Shown: piece by piece, positions 1 to 6,659 of the stretch
Numbering within the stretch: position 1 is the stretch's first letter
Layout of the letters: every line of letters begins with the position of its first letter
From: an uncultured Oscillospiraceae bacterium
GTDB lineage: Bacteria > Bacillota > Clostridia > Oscillospirales > Oscillospiraceae
DNA length: 18,751 nt
Reading direction: 5' to 3'
Assembly (NCBI GenBank): GCA_934591705.1
Contig: CAKTPM010000027.1
Span: forward strand, 1 to 18,751
Program-made: the position numbers and the translations under genes
The notes under the pieces: model-generated
The model's input: only the letters and a program-made list of their open reading frames with translations
Databases searched by the model: none
Told to the model about the DNA's origin: nothing

Positions 1-61
1 GAACCAGCTCGTCGTCAAACGCCATGCAGAGGTTCCGCAGGCGAATCAACTCTTTGGACAT
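1..61 (-). CDS. ABC transporter ATP-binding protein, N-terminal fragment (runs off left edge)
   Basis: Only the first 20 codons are in the window, reading MSKELIRLRNLCMAFDDELV. This matches the opening beta-strand pattern of ABC ATPases (hydrophobic-x-hydrophobic-x-N-x3-x-F-x3-x-V), where the Phe at residue 15 sits at the A-loop position that stacks on adenine. The Walker and signature motifs lie outside the window, so the class cannot be proven. The opening resembles PotA-like polyamine importer ATPases, but this is only an impression. The ATG at 61 is preceded by a strong GGGGGAGG ribosome binding site (about 66-73), and a good sigma-A promoter lies upstream at 159-187. The gene is therefore probably the first of its operon, which continues to the left. 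Confidence 0.6.
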   Translation of the reverse strand, partial: MSKELIRLRNLCMAFDDELV

Positions 62-158
62 TTATCCTCCCCCGTTCGTTCATAAAATAACCTCCCCCCG
101 GCGAAAATCACCGGCGTCTGTTCCCACGCCTCTTTTTTCGTCGAAAGAAAGCAGCTAC

Positions 159-187
159 ACTATATATAAAAGCGCCAGGAAAGTCAA
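159..187 (-). promoter_or_regulatory. Sigma-A promoter for the ABC ATPase gene
   Basis: On the minus strand the -35 box TTGACT (182-187) and the -10 box TATAGT (159-164) are separated by exactly 17 bases. Transcription would start near 152 and give a leader of about 90 nt before the ATG at 61. The match to consensus is 5/6 for each box. Confidence 0.75.
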
Positions 188-206
188 TGGATTTTCCCGT
201 TTTTTA

Positions 207-247
207 GAAAAAAATCGTGCAAAGCCGCGTCAACAGCCCCGCACGAT
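207..247 (-). terminator. Rho-independent terminator of the RluA-family gene
   Basis: Read on the minus strand just after the stop codon at 252, ATCGTGC (241-247) pairs with GCACGAT (214-220), and seven T residues follow. The loop is long (about 20 nt, GC-rich). This is a typical intrinsic terminator placed 5 nt after the gene. It separates the gene from the downstream ABC ATPase promoter. Confidence 0.75.
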
Positions 248-251
248 GTTT

Positions 252-1208
252 TCAGCCGAAATATTTTGCCCGGAACGGCACATTTTCCACCGTGAATGTC
301 CGCCCCCGGAGGTAGTTGAGAATGCCCGCATCGGTGGGCAGATCAAAGGTCAGCTTGTAGGAATAAAGGGCCTGACGGGTCTCGCCGTAGCGGCGGTTTA
401 CCTCCCCCCGGCCGTACTTGCCGTCCCCCAAAAGGGGCGTGCCCCTGTCGGCGAAGGAGGCGCGTATCTGGTGGGTGCGGCCGGTCTCCAGGGCCACCTC
501 CACCAAAGACAGCTCCCCCCGGGTCTCCAGGACCTCATAGTCCGTGACGGCGGTCTTGCCTCCGGCCACGGGCCGGTGATAGACCTTTACCTCTTTTTTC
601 TGCTCGTCCTTCAGCAAAAAGCATTCGATGCGCCCCTTCTCAGGACGGGGGCAGCCCACGGTGATGCAGAGGTAGCGCTTGTCGATCTCCCGATCGCGTA
701 TTTTTTCATTGACGATGCGCAGGGTCTCGGCATTCTTGGCAGCGATGACGATGCCGCCGGTATTGCGGTCGATGCGGTTGCACAGCGCCGGGGTGAAGGC
801 GTTTTCCCACCGGGGGCTCCACTCCTTCTTCTGGTAGAGATAGGCCTGGATGTGGTTGATGAGGGTGTTCACCTTCTCCTGCTCGTCGGCATGGACCACA
901 AGCCCGGGCCGCTTATCCAGCAAAAGGAGGTTTTCATCCTCATAGACGACCGTCAGCTGCGGGCGAAAGAGAGTGAGAAAGAGGTTATCCTCCCGCGGCT
1001 TATCGAAGAACTCATCGTTGATGTAGAGCTGCAGGACATCCCCCTCCCTGAGCCGGGCATCCCCCTTCACATGGACGCCGTTGACCCGGAAGCGCTTGAG
1101 GCGGATATATTTTTGCAGCAGGGCGCTGGGCAAAAGGGGCAGGCTCTTGGCGATAAAGCGGTCCAGCCGCTGCCCGGCATCGTTTTTTCCTACGGTCAGT
1201 TCCTTCAT
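252..1208 (-). CDS. RluA-family RNA pseudouridine synthase
   Basis: This 318-residue protein is predicted to isomerise specific uridines in rRNA or tRNA to pseudouridine in the cytoplasm. An S4-like RNA-binding domain covers about residues 1-65 (LDRFIAKSLP, then RVNGVHVKGDARLREGDVL). The catalytic core follows, with the motif CNRIDRNTGGIVIAAKN holding the catalytic Asp of the RxDxxTxG signature. The later family motif GRTHQIRASFADRGTPLLGD is also present. Length is normal for RluA/RluD/YlyB-type enzymes. The ATG at 1208 follows GAGAGGAG at about 8 nt spacing and has its own promoter (1239-1266). The gene is monocistronic, ending at a terminator at 207-247. The family is certain. The exact target uridine, and so the symbol (rluA, rluC or rluD), cannot be decided from sequence. 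Confidence 0.93.
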   Translation of the reverse strand: MKELTVGKNDAGQRLDRFIAKSLPLLPSALLQKYIRLKRFRVNGVHVKGDARLREGDVLQLYINDEFFDKPREDNLFLTLFRPQLTVVYEDENLLLLDKRPGLVVHADEQEKVNTLINHIQAYLYQKKEWSPRWENAFTPALCNRIDRNTGGIVIAAKNAETLRIVNEKIRDREIDKRYLCITVGCPRPEKGRIECFLLKDEQKKEVKVYHRPVAGGKTAVTDYEVLETRGELSLVEVALETGRTHQIRASFADRGTPLLGDGKYGRGEVNRRYGETRQALYSYKLTFDLPTDAGILNYLRGRTFTVENVPFRAKYFG

Positions 1209-1238
1209 CCCTGGGCTCCTCTCGGTGTTTCTGGTGCT

Positions 1239-1266
1239 ATTCTACCGCAAATTTGCAAAATGTCAA
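1239..1266 (-). promoter_or_regulatory. Sigma-A promoter of the RluA-family gene
   Basis: On the minus strand there is a perfect -35 TTGACA (1261-1266), a 16-base spacer and a -10 TAGAAT (1239-1244), about 30 nt upstream of the ATG at 1208. The spacer contains a perfect 10-bp palindrome, GCAAATTTGC (1247-1256). Confidence 0.75.
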
Positions 1267-1285
1267 AATATTTGTGAAAAAGTAT

Positions 1286-1314
1286 TTGACAACCGCTTTC
1301 CAATACCCTATAAT
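1286..1314 (+). promoter_or_regulatory. Perfect-consensus sigma-A promoter of yceD-rpmF
   Basis: TTGACA (1286-1291), a 17-base spacer and TATAAT (1309-1314) match the housekeeping consensus at every position. The expected start site is near 1321, giving a leader of only about 20 nt. Its -35 box is 19 bp from the -35 box of the divergent RluA-family promoter. Confidence 0.9.
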
Positions 1315-1341
1315 ATTACGCGTGTCATTACGAGGTGGATT

Positions 1342-1839
1342 ATGCATTTGAATGTCAACAAGCTGCTGCACACGCCCGGGGCCCGGCAGGAGTTCCGCTT
1401 TACGCTGGATCTTTCCGACCTGACCTTCGGCGCGGGCAATCCTGTTTCCGAACCGGTCCAAGTGGAAGGGCTGCTTCAGAATAAGGCCGGCATGCTTTTG
1501 TGCGACATGCAGATGCAGACGACGCTCCACTGCGTCTGCGACCGCTGCGCCGAAGCGTTCTCTGAGGAAAAGACCGCCCAGTACTCTTGTGTTCTCGCAG
1601 AGGAACGGCAATTTGACGATGATGAGGACATCGTGCTGCTGGACAAGGATGAGGTGGATCTGGGTGACCTCGCCCGCACGGCGTTTATCCTTTCGATGGA
1701 CACAAAATTCCTCTGCTCCGAGGATTGTAAGGGTCTGTGCCCCGGCTGCGGCGTGAATCTCAACCGCGAGACCTGCCGCTGCAAAAAGGAAGTGGATCCC
1801 CGGCTGGCCAAGCTGGCCCAGCTTCTGGAGCAAAAATAA
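1342..1839 (+). CDS. yceD: YceD/DUF177 family protein (165 aa)
   Basis: DUF177/YceD proteins are small proteins almost always encoded next to rpmF (L32). They are linked to 23S rRNA accumulation and ribosome assembly, although their biochemical role is poorly defined. Two cysteine clusters are visible: CVCDRC at about residues 63-68, and a C-terminal set, CSEDCKGLCPGCG followed by CRCKK, which looks like a metal site. The middle is strongly acidic (FDDDEDIVLLDKDEVDLGD), as is usual for the family. I chose the ATG at 1342 because GAGGTGG lies just upstream and the -10 box is at 1309-1314. A longer in-frame start would overlap the divergent gene and the promoter. rpmF follows after 48 nt, so the two genes form one transcription unit. 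Confidence 0.93.
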   Translation: MHLNVNKLLHTPGARQEFRFTLDLSDLTFGAGNPVSEPVQVEGLLQNKAGMLLCDMQMQTTLHCVCDRCAEAFSEEKTAQYSCVLAEERQFDDDEDIVLLDKDEVDLGDLARTAFILSMDTKFLCSEDCKGLCPGCGVNLNRETCRCKKEVDPRLAKLAQLLEQK

Positions 1840-1887
1840 CCTTATAATTTCACTGCAACCGCAGTTTATGACCAAGGAGGTGTCAAC

Positions 1888-2082
1888 ATGGCAGTCCCTA
1901 AGGGAAAAGTATCCAAGCAAAGACGCAATAAGAGACGCTCCAGCGTATGGAAGCTGTCCGCTCCCAATCTGGTAGCTTGCCCCAAGTGCGGCGCTCTGCG
2001 CGCGCCCCACAGAATGTGCCCCGAGTGCGGTACCTACAACGGCCGTCAGGTCAAGGAGATCAAGTCCAAGGTGGCCAACTGA
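1888..2082 (+). CDS. rpmF: 50S ribosomal protein L32
   Basis: This is a 64-residue L32 (bL32) of the large ribosomal subunit. The start MAVPKGKVSKQRRNKRRS is the canonical basic N-terminus. The zinc ribbon CPKCGALRAPHRMCPECGTY carries two intact CxxC pairs, so this is the zinc-binding (C+) form, not the cysteine-free paralogue. A very strong ribosome binding site (AAGGAGGTG, about 1874-1882) precedes the ATG. It is co-transcribed with yceD and ends at the terminator at 2104-2139. Confidence 0.98.
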   Translation: MAVPKGKVSKQRRNKRRSSVWKLSAPNLVACPKCGALRAPHRMCPECGTYNGRQVKEIKSKVAN

Positions 2083-2103
2083 TCTCACCTTCAAACGCTC
2101 CAT

Positions 2104-2139
2104 AAAAGACCGGGAAGAGAATTTCTTCCCGGTCTTTTT
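2104..2139 (+). terminator. Intrinsic terminator after rpmF
   Basis: AAAAGACCGGGAAGA pairs perfectly with TCTTCCCGGTCTTTT around a short loop (GAATT) and runs into a T tract. It lies 21 nt after the rpmF stop codon. Confidence 0.92.
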
Positions 2140-2175
2140 ATCGCGCCCGGCCGGGGCTGGCGTCCCGGGCCCGGC

Positions 2176-2220
2176 CCTCCCCCGCCCCGGCAGCGGAAAG
2201 GGCCGGGGGAGGCGGTTTTT
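2176..2220 (+). terminator. Possible second, GC-rich terminator
   Basis: CCTCCCCC (2176-2183) can pair with GGGGGAGG (2205-2212), with partial pairing inside, and TTTTT follows at 2216-2220. It would back up the rpmF terminator and insulate the next promoter. The T run begins three bases after the stem, so it is weaker than the first terminator. Confidence 0.45.
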
Positions 2221-2224
2221 CTAC

Positions 2225-2253
2225 TTGCTTTCCCGGCACTCTTCCTATATAAT
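2225..2253 (+). promoter_or_regulatory. Sigma-A promoter of the DUF512-der-plsY-transporter operon
   Basis: TTGCTT (2225-2230), a 17-base spacer and TATAAT (2248-2253) lie 35 nt upstream of the DUF512 start codon. The -10 box is perfect and the -35 box matches 4/6. Confidence 0.75.
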
Positions 2254-2288
2254 GTATAGTTGCAGGTTTATCGGAAAGGAGCTATGCC

Positions 2289-3602
2289 ATGTCAACAGTC
2301 ATTATCTCTATCGACCGCCGCAGTCCAGCGGAGAGAGCGGGGGTGGAGGTGGGAGAAAAGCTCCTTTCCATCAACGCCCATCCCATTGTGGATGTGCTGG
2401 ACTACCGCTTTTACGGCTACGACCCCGTATGCGACTTGGAGCTGCAGCGGCCGGACAAGACCGCCCGCCGCCTGCACATCCGCAAGCAGGAGGGCCAGGA
2501 CCTGGGGCTGAACTTTGAGACCTATCTCATGGACGAGATGCACCAGTGCGCCAACCACTGCATCTTCTGCTTCGTGGACCAGATGCCGCCGAATATGCGC
2601 AAGAGTCTCTATATCAAGGACGATGACGAGCGCCTGAGCTTTCTTCTGGGGAACTATACCACCCTTACGAACCTCTCGGAGCGGGAGGCACAGCGGATCA
2701 TCGATCTGCACATCTCCCCCATCAATGTCTCTGTCCACACCACCGACCCCCAGCTCCACTGCACCATGCTGGGCAATAAGAATGCCCAGCGGTCGCTGGA
2801 CTATATTCAGGCGTTCTGCAAGGCGGGCATCGTCATGAACGGGCAGATCGTCATCTGCCCCGGCTGGAACGACGGCGAGCAACTGCGCCGCACCCTCCGC
2901 GACCTGACGGAGTGGCAGTTCTCCAGCTGCTCGCTGGTGCCGGTGGGCATCACCAAGTACCGCCAGGGTCTTGCCAAGCTGCGCCCCGTCAGCTCTGAGG
3001 ATGCACGGGACATCATCGCCATCGCCGAGGAGTTCGGACAAGAGAACCTGCGGCGCTTTGGCACACGGCGCTTCTTCTGCGCCGACGAGCTGTACCTCCG
3101 GGCGGGGCTTCCCCTGCCGCAGGAGGATTACTACGAGGGCTATCGCCAGCTTGAAAACGGCGTGGGTCTCCTGCGCTCCTTAGAGCAGGAGTTCATGGCC
3201 GCCCTGGGCTGCGAGGAGCCCGGCGAGAAGCGGGTCACCCCCTTCACCATCGCCACCGGCGTGTCCGCCGCCCCCTTCCTGCGGGAGCTGGTGGAGCGGC
3301 TGCGCCGGCGCTTCCCCACCGTGGAGGGGGAGGTCATCGCCGTGCAGAACGACTTTTTCGGCCACACCATCGATGTGGCGGGTCTCTTGACCGGTCAGGA
3401 CATCTCCGCCCAGCTCCGGGGCCGGGTGTCGGGCCGCCGGGTGCTGATCCCCCTGCACATGCTGCGCCACGGCGAGAGCGTATTTTTGGATGATTATACC
3501 GTCGCGCGCCTGTCCGAAGAGCTATCCTGCCCCGTGCAGGTGGTGGGCCTGGACGGCGGCGACTTACTGGATACCATACTCGAGGAGGTACACCATGTCT
3601 AA
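2289..3602 (+). CDS. DUF512 radical SAM protein with N-terminal PDZ domain
   Basis: This 437-residue cytoplasmic protein is of unknown reaction. Residues 1-70 form a PDZ-like domain (RSPAERAGVEVGEKLLSING-type pattern with A at the end). A radical-SAM cluster motif CANHCIFC (Cys87, Cys91, Cys94) follows, then the family-typical block KDDDERLSFLLGNYTTLTNL. The C-terminal part is the DUF512 domain. The CxxxCxxC spacing indicates a 4Fe-4S, SAM-cleaving enzyme, but no substrate is established for the family. The ATG at 2289 follows AAAGGAG at 7 nt. An ATG at 2284 is out of frame. The stop codon overlaps the start of der by 8 bp, suggesting translational coupling. Adjacency to der, a ribosome assembly GTPase, is common in Clostridia and hints at an RNA or ribosome role, which is inference only. 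Confidence 0.92.
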   Translation: MSTVIISIDRRSPAERAGVEVGEKLLSINAHPIVDVLDYRFYGYDPVCDLELQRPDKTARRLHIRKQEGQDLGLNFETYLMDEMHQCANHCIFCFVDQMPPNMRKSLYIKDDDERLSFLLGNYTTLTNLSEREAQRIIDLHISPINVSVHTTDPQLHCTMLGNKNAQRSLDYIQAFCKAGIVMNGQIVICPGWNDGEQLRRTLRDLTEWQFSSCSLVPVGITKYRQGLAKLRPVSSEDARDIIAIAEEFGQENLRRFGTRRFFCADELYLRAGLPLPQEDYYEGYRQLENGVGLLRSLEQEFMAALGCEEPGEKRVTPFTIATGVSAAPFLRELVERLRRRFPTVEGEVIAVQNDFFGHTIDVAGLLTGQDISAQLRGRVSGRRVLIPLHMLRHGESVFLDDYTVARLSEELSCPVQVVGLDGGDLLDTILEEVHHV

Positions 3603-4923
3603 ACCCATGATCGCCATTGTGGGACGGCCCAATGTGGGCAAGTCCATGCTCTTTAACAAGCTCATCGGCAAGCGCCTCTCCATCGTGGAGGACACCCCCG
3701 GCGTCACCCGGGACCGCATCTACGGTGAAAGCGAGTGGTGCGGCCGGAAGTTCACCCTGGTGGACACCGGCGGCATCGAGCCCAACACCGACAGCCAGAT
3801 CCTGACCTTCATGCGGGAGCAGGCCCAGATCGCCATCGACAACGCCACGGTGATCGTATTTGTCACCGACATCAAAACCGGCCTCACCGCCTCGGATCAC
3901 GAGGTGGCGAGCATGCTGCAAAAAAGCCGCAAGCCCATTGTGCTGGCGGTGAACAAGGTGGACGCCACCGGCACCGTGGACCCGGATTTTTATGAGTTCT
4001 ACAACCTGGGTCTGGGCGACCCCATCGCCATCTCCGCCGTCCACGGCCACGGCACCGGTGACCTGCTGGATGCCTGCATCGCCCACTTCCCCCCTGCCGA
4101 TGAGCAGGAGGAGGACTCCGATGTCATCCAGGTGGCCATCATCGGCAAGCCAAATGTGGGCAAGTCCATGCTTACCAACCGCATCCTGGGCGAAGAGCGC
4201 GTGATCGTCAGCAATGTGGCGGGCACCACCCGGGACGCCATCGACAGCTATTTTGAAAACGACAAGGGCAAGTATAACTTCATCGACACCGCCGGCATGC
4301 GCAAGAAGTCCAAGGTGGAGGATGTCATTGAGAAATACTCCGTGCTCCGGGCCACCATGGCCATTGAGCGCAGCGATGTGTGCCTCATCATGATCGATGC
4401 CCAGGAGGGCGTCACCGAGCAGGACACCAAGGTGGCCGGGCTCGCCCATGACGCCGGCAAGGCCTGCATCATCGTGGTGAACAAGTGGGACCTGGTGGAA
4501 AAGGACGGCAAGACCATGGACCGCATGCGGGAGGACATCCGCCGGGATCTCTCCTACATGACCTATGCCCCCATCGTGTTCATCTCCGCCGCCACCGGCC
4601 AGCGGGTGCCCCGGCTCTTTGAGCTCATCAACTATGTCAACGAGCAGGCCCACACCCGCATCACCACCGGCATGCTCAACAGCGTGCTGGCCGATGCTCA
4701 GACCCGTGTGCAGCCGCCCACGGACAAGGGCCGCCGCCTGAAGATCTACTATATGACCCAGGTGGGCATCCAGCCCCCCCACTTCGTGGTGTTCTGCAAC
4801 GATAAGAAGCTCTTTCACTTCTCCTATCGGCGCTACCTGGAGAATCAGATACGCAGCGTCTTCGGCCTGGAGGGCACGCCCATCATCATGACCGTGCGGG
4901 AGAAGGGCGAGGATAACGACTGA
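3595..4923 (+). CDS. der: Ribosome-assembly GTPase Der (EngA)
   Basis: This 442-residue protein has tandem GTPase domains and acts in late 50S subunit assembly. G domain 1 shows GRPNVGKSM (residues 10-18), DTPGVTRD, DTGG (57-60) and NKVD (120-123). G domain 2 shows GKPNVGKSM (184-192), GTTRDAID, DTAG (231-234) and NKWD (296-299). A C-terminal KH-like domain follows from about residue 355, ending in the family motif LEGTPI and VREK. Length is normal. I chose the ATG at 3595 (GAGGAGG upstream) because it puts the P-loop at residue 10. A longer in-frame start at 3490 lies wholly inside the DUF512 gene. Both P-loops have Met where Thr or Ser usually follows GKS. The catalytic GKS itself is intact. 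Confidence 0.98.
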   Translation: MSKPMIAIVGRPNVGKSMLFNKLIGKRLSIVEDTPGVTRDRIYGESEWCGRKFTLVDTGGIEPNTDSQILTFMREQAQIAIDNATVIVFVTDIKTGLTASDHEVASMLQKSRKPIVLAVNKVDATGTVDPDFYEFYNLGLGDPIAISAVHGHGTGDLLDACIAHFPPADEQEEDSDVIQVAIIGKPNVGKSMLTNRILGEERVIVSNVAGTTRDAIDSYFENDKGKYNFIDTAGMRKKSKVEDVIEKYSVLRATMAIERSDVCLIMIDAQEGVTEQDTKVAGLAHDAGKACIIVVNKWDLVEKDGKTMDRMREDIRRDLSYMTYAPIVFISAATGQRVPRLFELINYVNEQAHTRITTGMLNSVLADAQTRVQPPTDKGRRLKIYYMTQVGIQPPHFVVFCNDKKLFHFSYRRYLENQIRSVFGLEGTPIIMTVREKGEDND

Positions 4924-5579
4924 TGAATGACAGCTTTACCTTTATCTGTGCCGGCATGGCCCTCATTGCCATGGTGCTGGGCTATTTCTGGGGCTGCCTC
5001 AACGGCGCCGTGCTGGTGAGCCACTTCATCATCAAGGATGATGTCCGCAAGCACGGCAGCGGCAACGCCGGTCTCACCAACTTTTATCGCACCTACGGCG
5101 CCAAGTTCGCCCTGGGCGTCATCCTCATCGACATGGGCAAGGCCGTTTTGGCCTGCCTGATGGGGGGCTTTCTCCTGTTCCACTTCGCCGGTGACTGGCA
5201 CCTGGGCATCCTCTTAGGGGGCCTGGGCTGCGAGCTGGGGCATATGTTCCCGGTGTTCTTCGGCTTCAAGGGCGGTAAGGGCATCCTCTCCGGCGGCGCC
5301 ATGCTGTGGCTTCTCAATTGGCGCGTCGCCCTGGTGGCCTGGGGGCTTTTCGCGGCCCTGTGGCTGCTGACGAAGTATGTGTCCCTGGGCTCCATCACCG
5401 CCGCCGCCAGCATTCCCTTTACTACCTGGTTCTTCTGCGGCCAGAGCGTGCTCTACACCGCCCTGAGCGTTATCCTGGCCGGGCTTGTGATCTACTGCCA
5501 CCGGGAGAACATCCAGCGGCTGGTCCGCGGTGAGGAGCGGAGGTTCCGCTGGCATACCGGTCCGCCCCAGGATAAGTAA
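4923..5579 (+). CDS. plsY: Glycerol-3-phosphate acyltransferase PlsY
   Basis: This 218-residue membrane enzyme transfers the acyl group from acyl-phosphate to glycerol-3-phosphate, making lysophosphatidic acid, the first step of phospholipid synthesis in Gram-positive bacteria. Family motifs are present in order: HGSGNAGLTNFYRTYG (motif 1, SGNxGxTN type), GHMFPVFFGFKGGKGI (motif 2, with the glycerol-phosphate-binding GGKG), then several hydrophobic segments and a short basic cytoplasmic tail. The ATG shares one base with the der stop codon (TGATG), so translation is coupled. The C-terminus is slightly longer than in typical ~200-residue PlsY. PlsX, which makes its acyl-phosphate substrate, is not in the window. 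Confidence 0.96.
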   Translation: MNDSFTFICAGMALIAMVLGYFWGCLNGAVLVSHFIIKDDVRKHGSGNAGLTNFYRTYGAKFALGVILIDMGKAVLACLMGGFLLFHFAGDWHLGILLGGLGCELGHMFPVFFGFKGGKGILSGGAMLWLLNWRVALVAWGLFAALWLLTKYVSLGSITAAASIPFTTWFFCGQSVLYTALSVILAGLVIYCHRENIQRLVRGEERRFRWHTGPPQDK

Positions 5580-5628
5580 AAGAATCCACTTTTGAAATTT
5601 TGCAGATAGAGAAAGGATCCGCAGATCT

Positions 5629-6606
5629 ATGAAACACAATCAAGTCCGTCAGGTGCTGTTCCCCATTCTGGCTGCCTTCATCTGGGGTACCGCCTTCGTG
5701 GCGCAGGACAAGTGCGCCGATGTCATCGACCCCTTCACCTTCAACGCCATTCGCTGCTATGTGGCGGTGGTGGCCCTGCTGGTGATCATCGTCATCTTCG
5801 ATAAGGTGCAGAAAAATAAGCCCGTGCTGTCCCCCGCCGAGAAGAAGGCGGCCAACCGCCAGCTCTGGATCGGCGGCCTGTGCTGCGGCACGGCCCTGGC
5901 CATCGCCTCCAACTTCCAGCAGGCGGGCCTCTCCGCCGGCACCACCGCCGGTAAGGCGGGCTTCATCACGGCGCTGTATGTGGTGCTGGTGCCTGTGGCG
6001 GGCCTGCTGTTCAAGCGCAAGGTCAAGCTGCCGGTGTGGATCGCCGTGGTGCTGTCCGTGGTGGCGCTGTACCTCCTTTGCATTGAGGGTGAGTTCCGGC
6101 TGGCCCCCGGCGACCTGCTGGTGCTGGTGTGCGCCGTGTGCTTCACCGCCCACATCCTCGTCATCGACCACTTCACCGCCACGGTGGACGGCGTGCGCCT
6201 TTCCTGCGTGCAGTTCTTGGTGGCAGCCCTGTGGGCCACCCTCATCAAAATCGTCTGCACCCTTCTGGGCGCCAACGGCATCGGGGACATCTCCGTTTCC
6301 ACCTCCATCTTCGCCATGCCGGACTGGGATGCCATCCTGGCCTGCACCCTGCCCATCCTCTATGTGGGCGTTTTCTCCAGCGGCGTGGGCTACACCCTGC
6401 AGATCCTGGCCCAGAAGGGCTCCAACCCCACGGTGGTCACCATCCTCCTGAGCTTGGAGAGCGTATTCGCCGTGGTCTCCGGTGCGCTCATCGCCCACGA
6501 GTCCATGACCGGCCGGGAGTATCTGGGCTGCGTGCTGATGTTCGCCGCCGTGATCCTGGCCCAGCTGGATCTGGGGAAGAAAAAGGAACATCCAACGACA
6601 ACATAA
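5629..6606 (+). CDS. EamA/DMT-family transporter
   Basis: This 325-residue integral membrane protein belongs to the drug/metabolite transporter superfamily. It has about ten hydrophobic segments arranged as two EamA repeats. Family hallmarks are the N-terminal AAFIWGTAFVAQ, GTTAGKAGFITALYVVLVP at the end of repeat 1, and LLSLESVFAVVSGALI in repeat 2. Substrate cannot be told from sequence; paralogues export metabolites, amino acids or nucleotides. The ATG at 5629 follows AAAGGA at a rather long spacing of 11 nt. It lies 49 nt after plsY with no clear promoter between, so it is probably the last gene of the DUF512-der-plsY operon. The terminator begins at its stop codon. Confidence 0.93.
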   Translation: MKHNQVRQVLFPILAAFIWGTAFVAQDKCADVIDPFTFNAIRCYVAVVALLVIIVIFDKVQKNKPVLSPAEKKAANRQLWIGGLCCGTALAIASNFQQAGLSAGTTAGKAGFITALYVVLVPVAGLLFKRKVKLPVWIAVVLSVVALYLLCIEGEFRLAPGDLLVLVCAVCFTAHILVIDHFTATVDGVRLSCVQFLVAALWATLIKIVCTLLGANGIGDISVSTSIFAMPDWDAILACTLPILYVGVFSSGVGYTLQILAQKGSNPTVVTILLSLESVFAVVSGALIAHESMTGREYLGCVLMFAAVILAQLDLGKKKEHPTTT

Positions 6607-6639
6607 AAAAATTCCGCCCCTCGGGGCGGAATTTTTTTA
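6605..6639. terminator. Bidirectional intrinsic terminator between the DMT transporter and polC
   Basis: AAAAAAATTCCGCCCC and GGGGCGGAATTTTTTT form a near-perfect stem with a tiny loop, with A/T tracts on both sides. It can end transcription of the plus-strand operon and of the minus-strand polC operon, whose last stop codon is at 6660. Confidence 0.92.
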
Positions 6640-6659
6640 CGGTCTTTGGCGGCCCTTCC

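Noticed and set aside
24..1277. 417-codon plus-strand frame opposite the RluA-family gene
   Set aside because: It runs through the ABC ATPase start, its promoter, a terminator and the whole RluA-family gene. The sequence is a shadow.
1843..1848. TATAAT between yceD and rpmF as an internal rpmF promoter
   Set aside because: No acceptable -35 box at 16-18 bases upstream, and a perfect promoter already heads the pair.
3334..4818. 494-codon minus-strand open frame opposite der
   Set aside because: Antisense shadow of a certain gene, with no ribosome site and His/Gly/Val-rich low-complexity translation.
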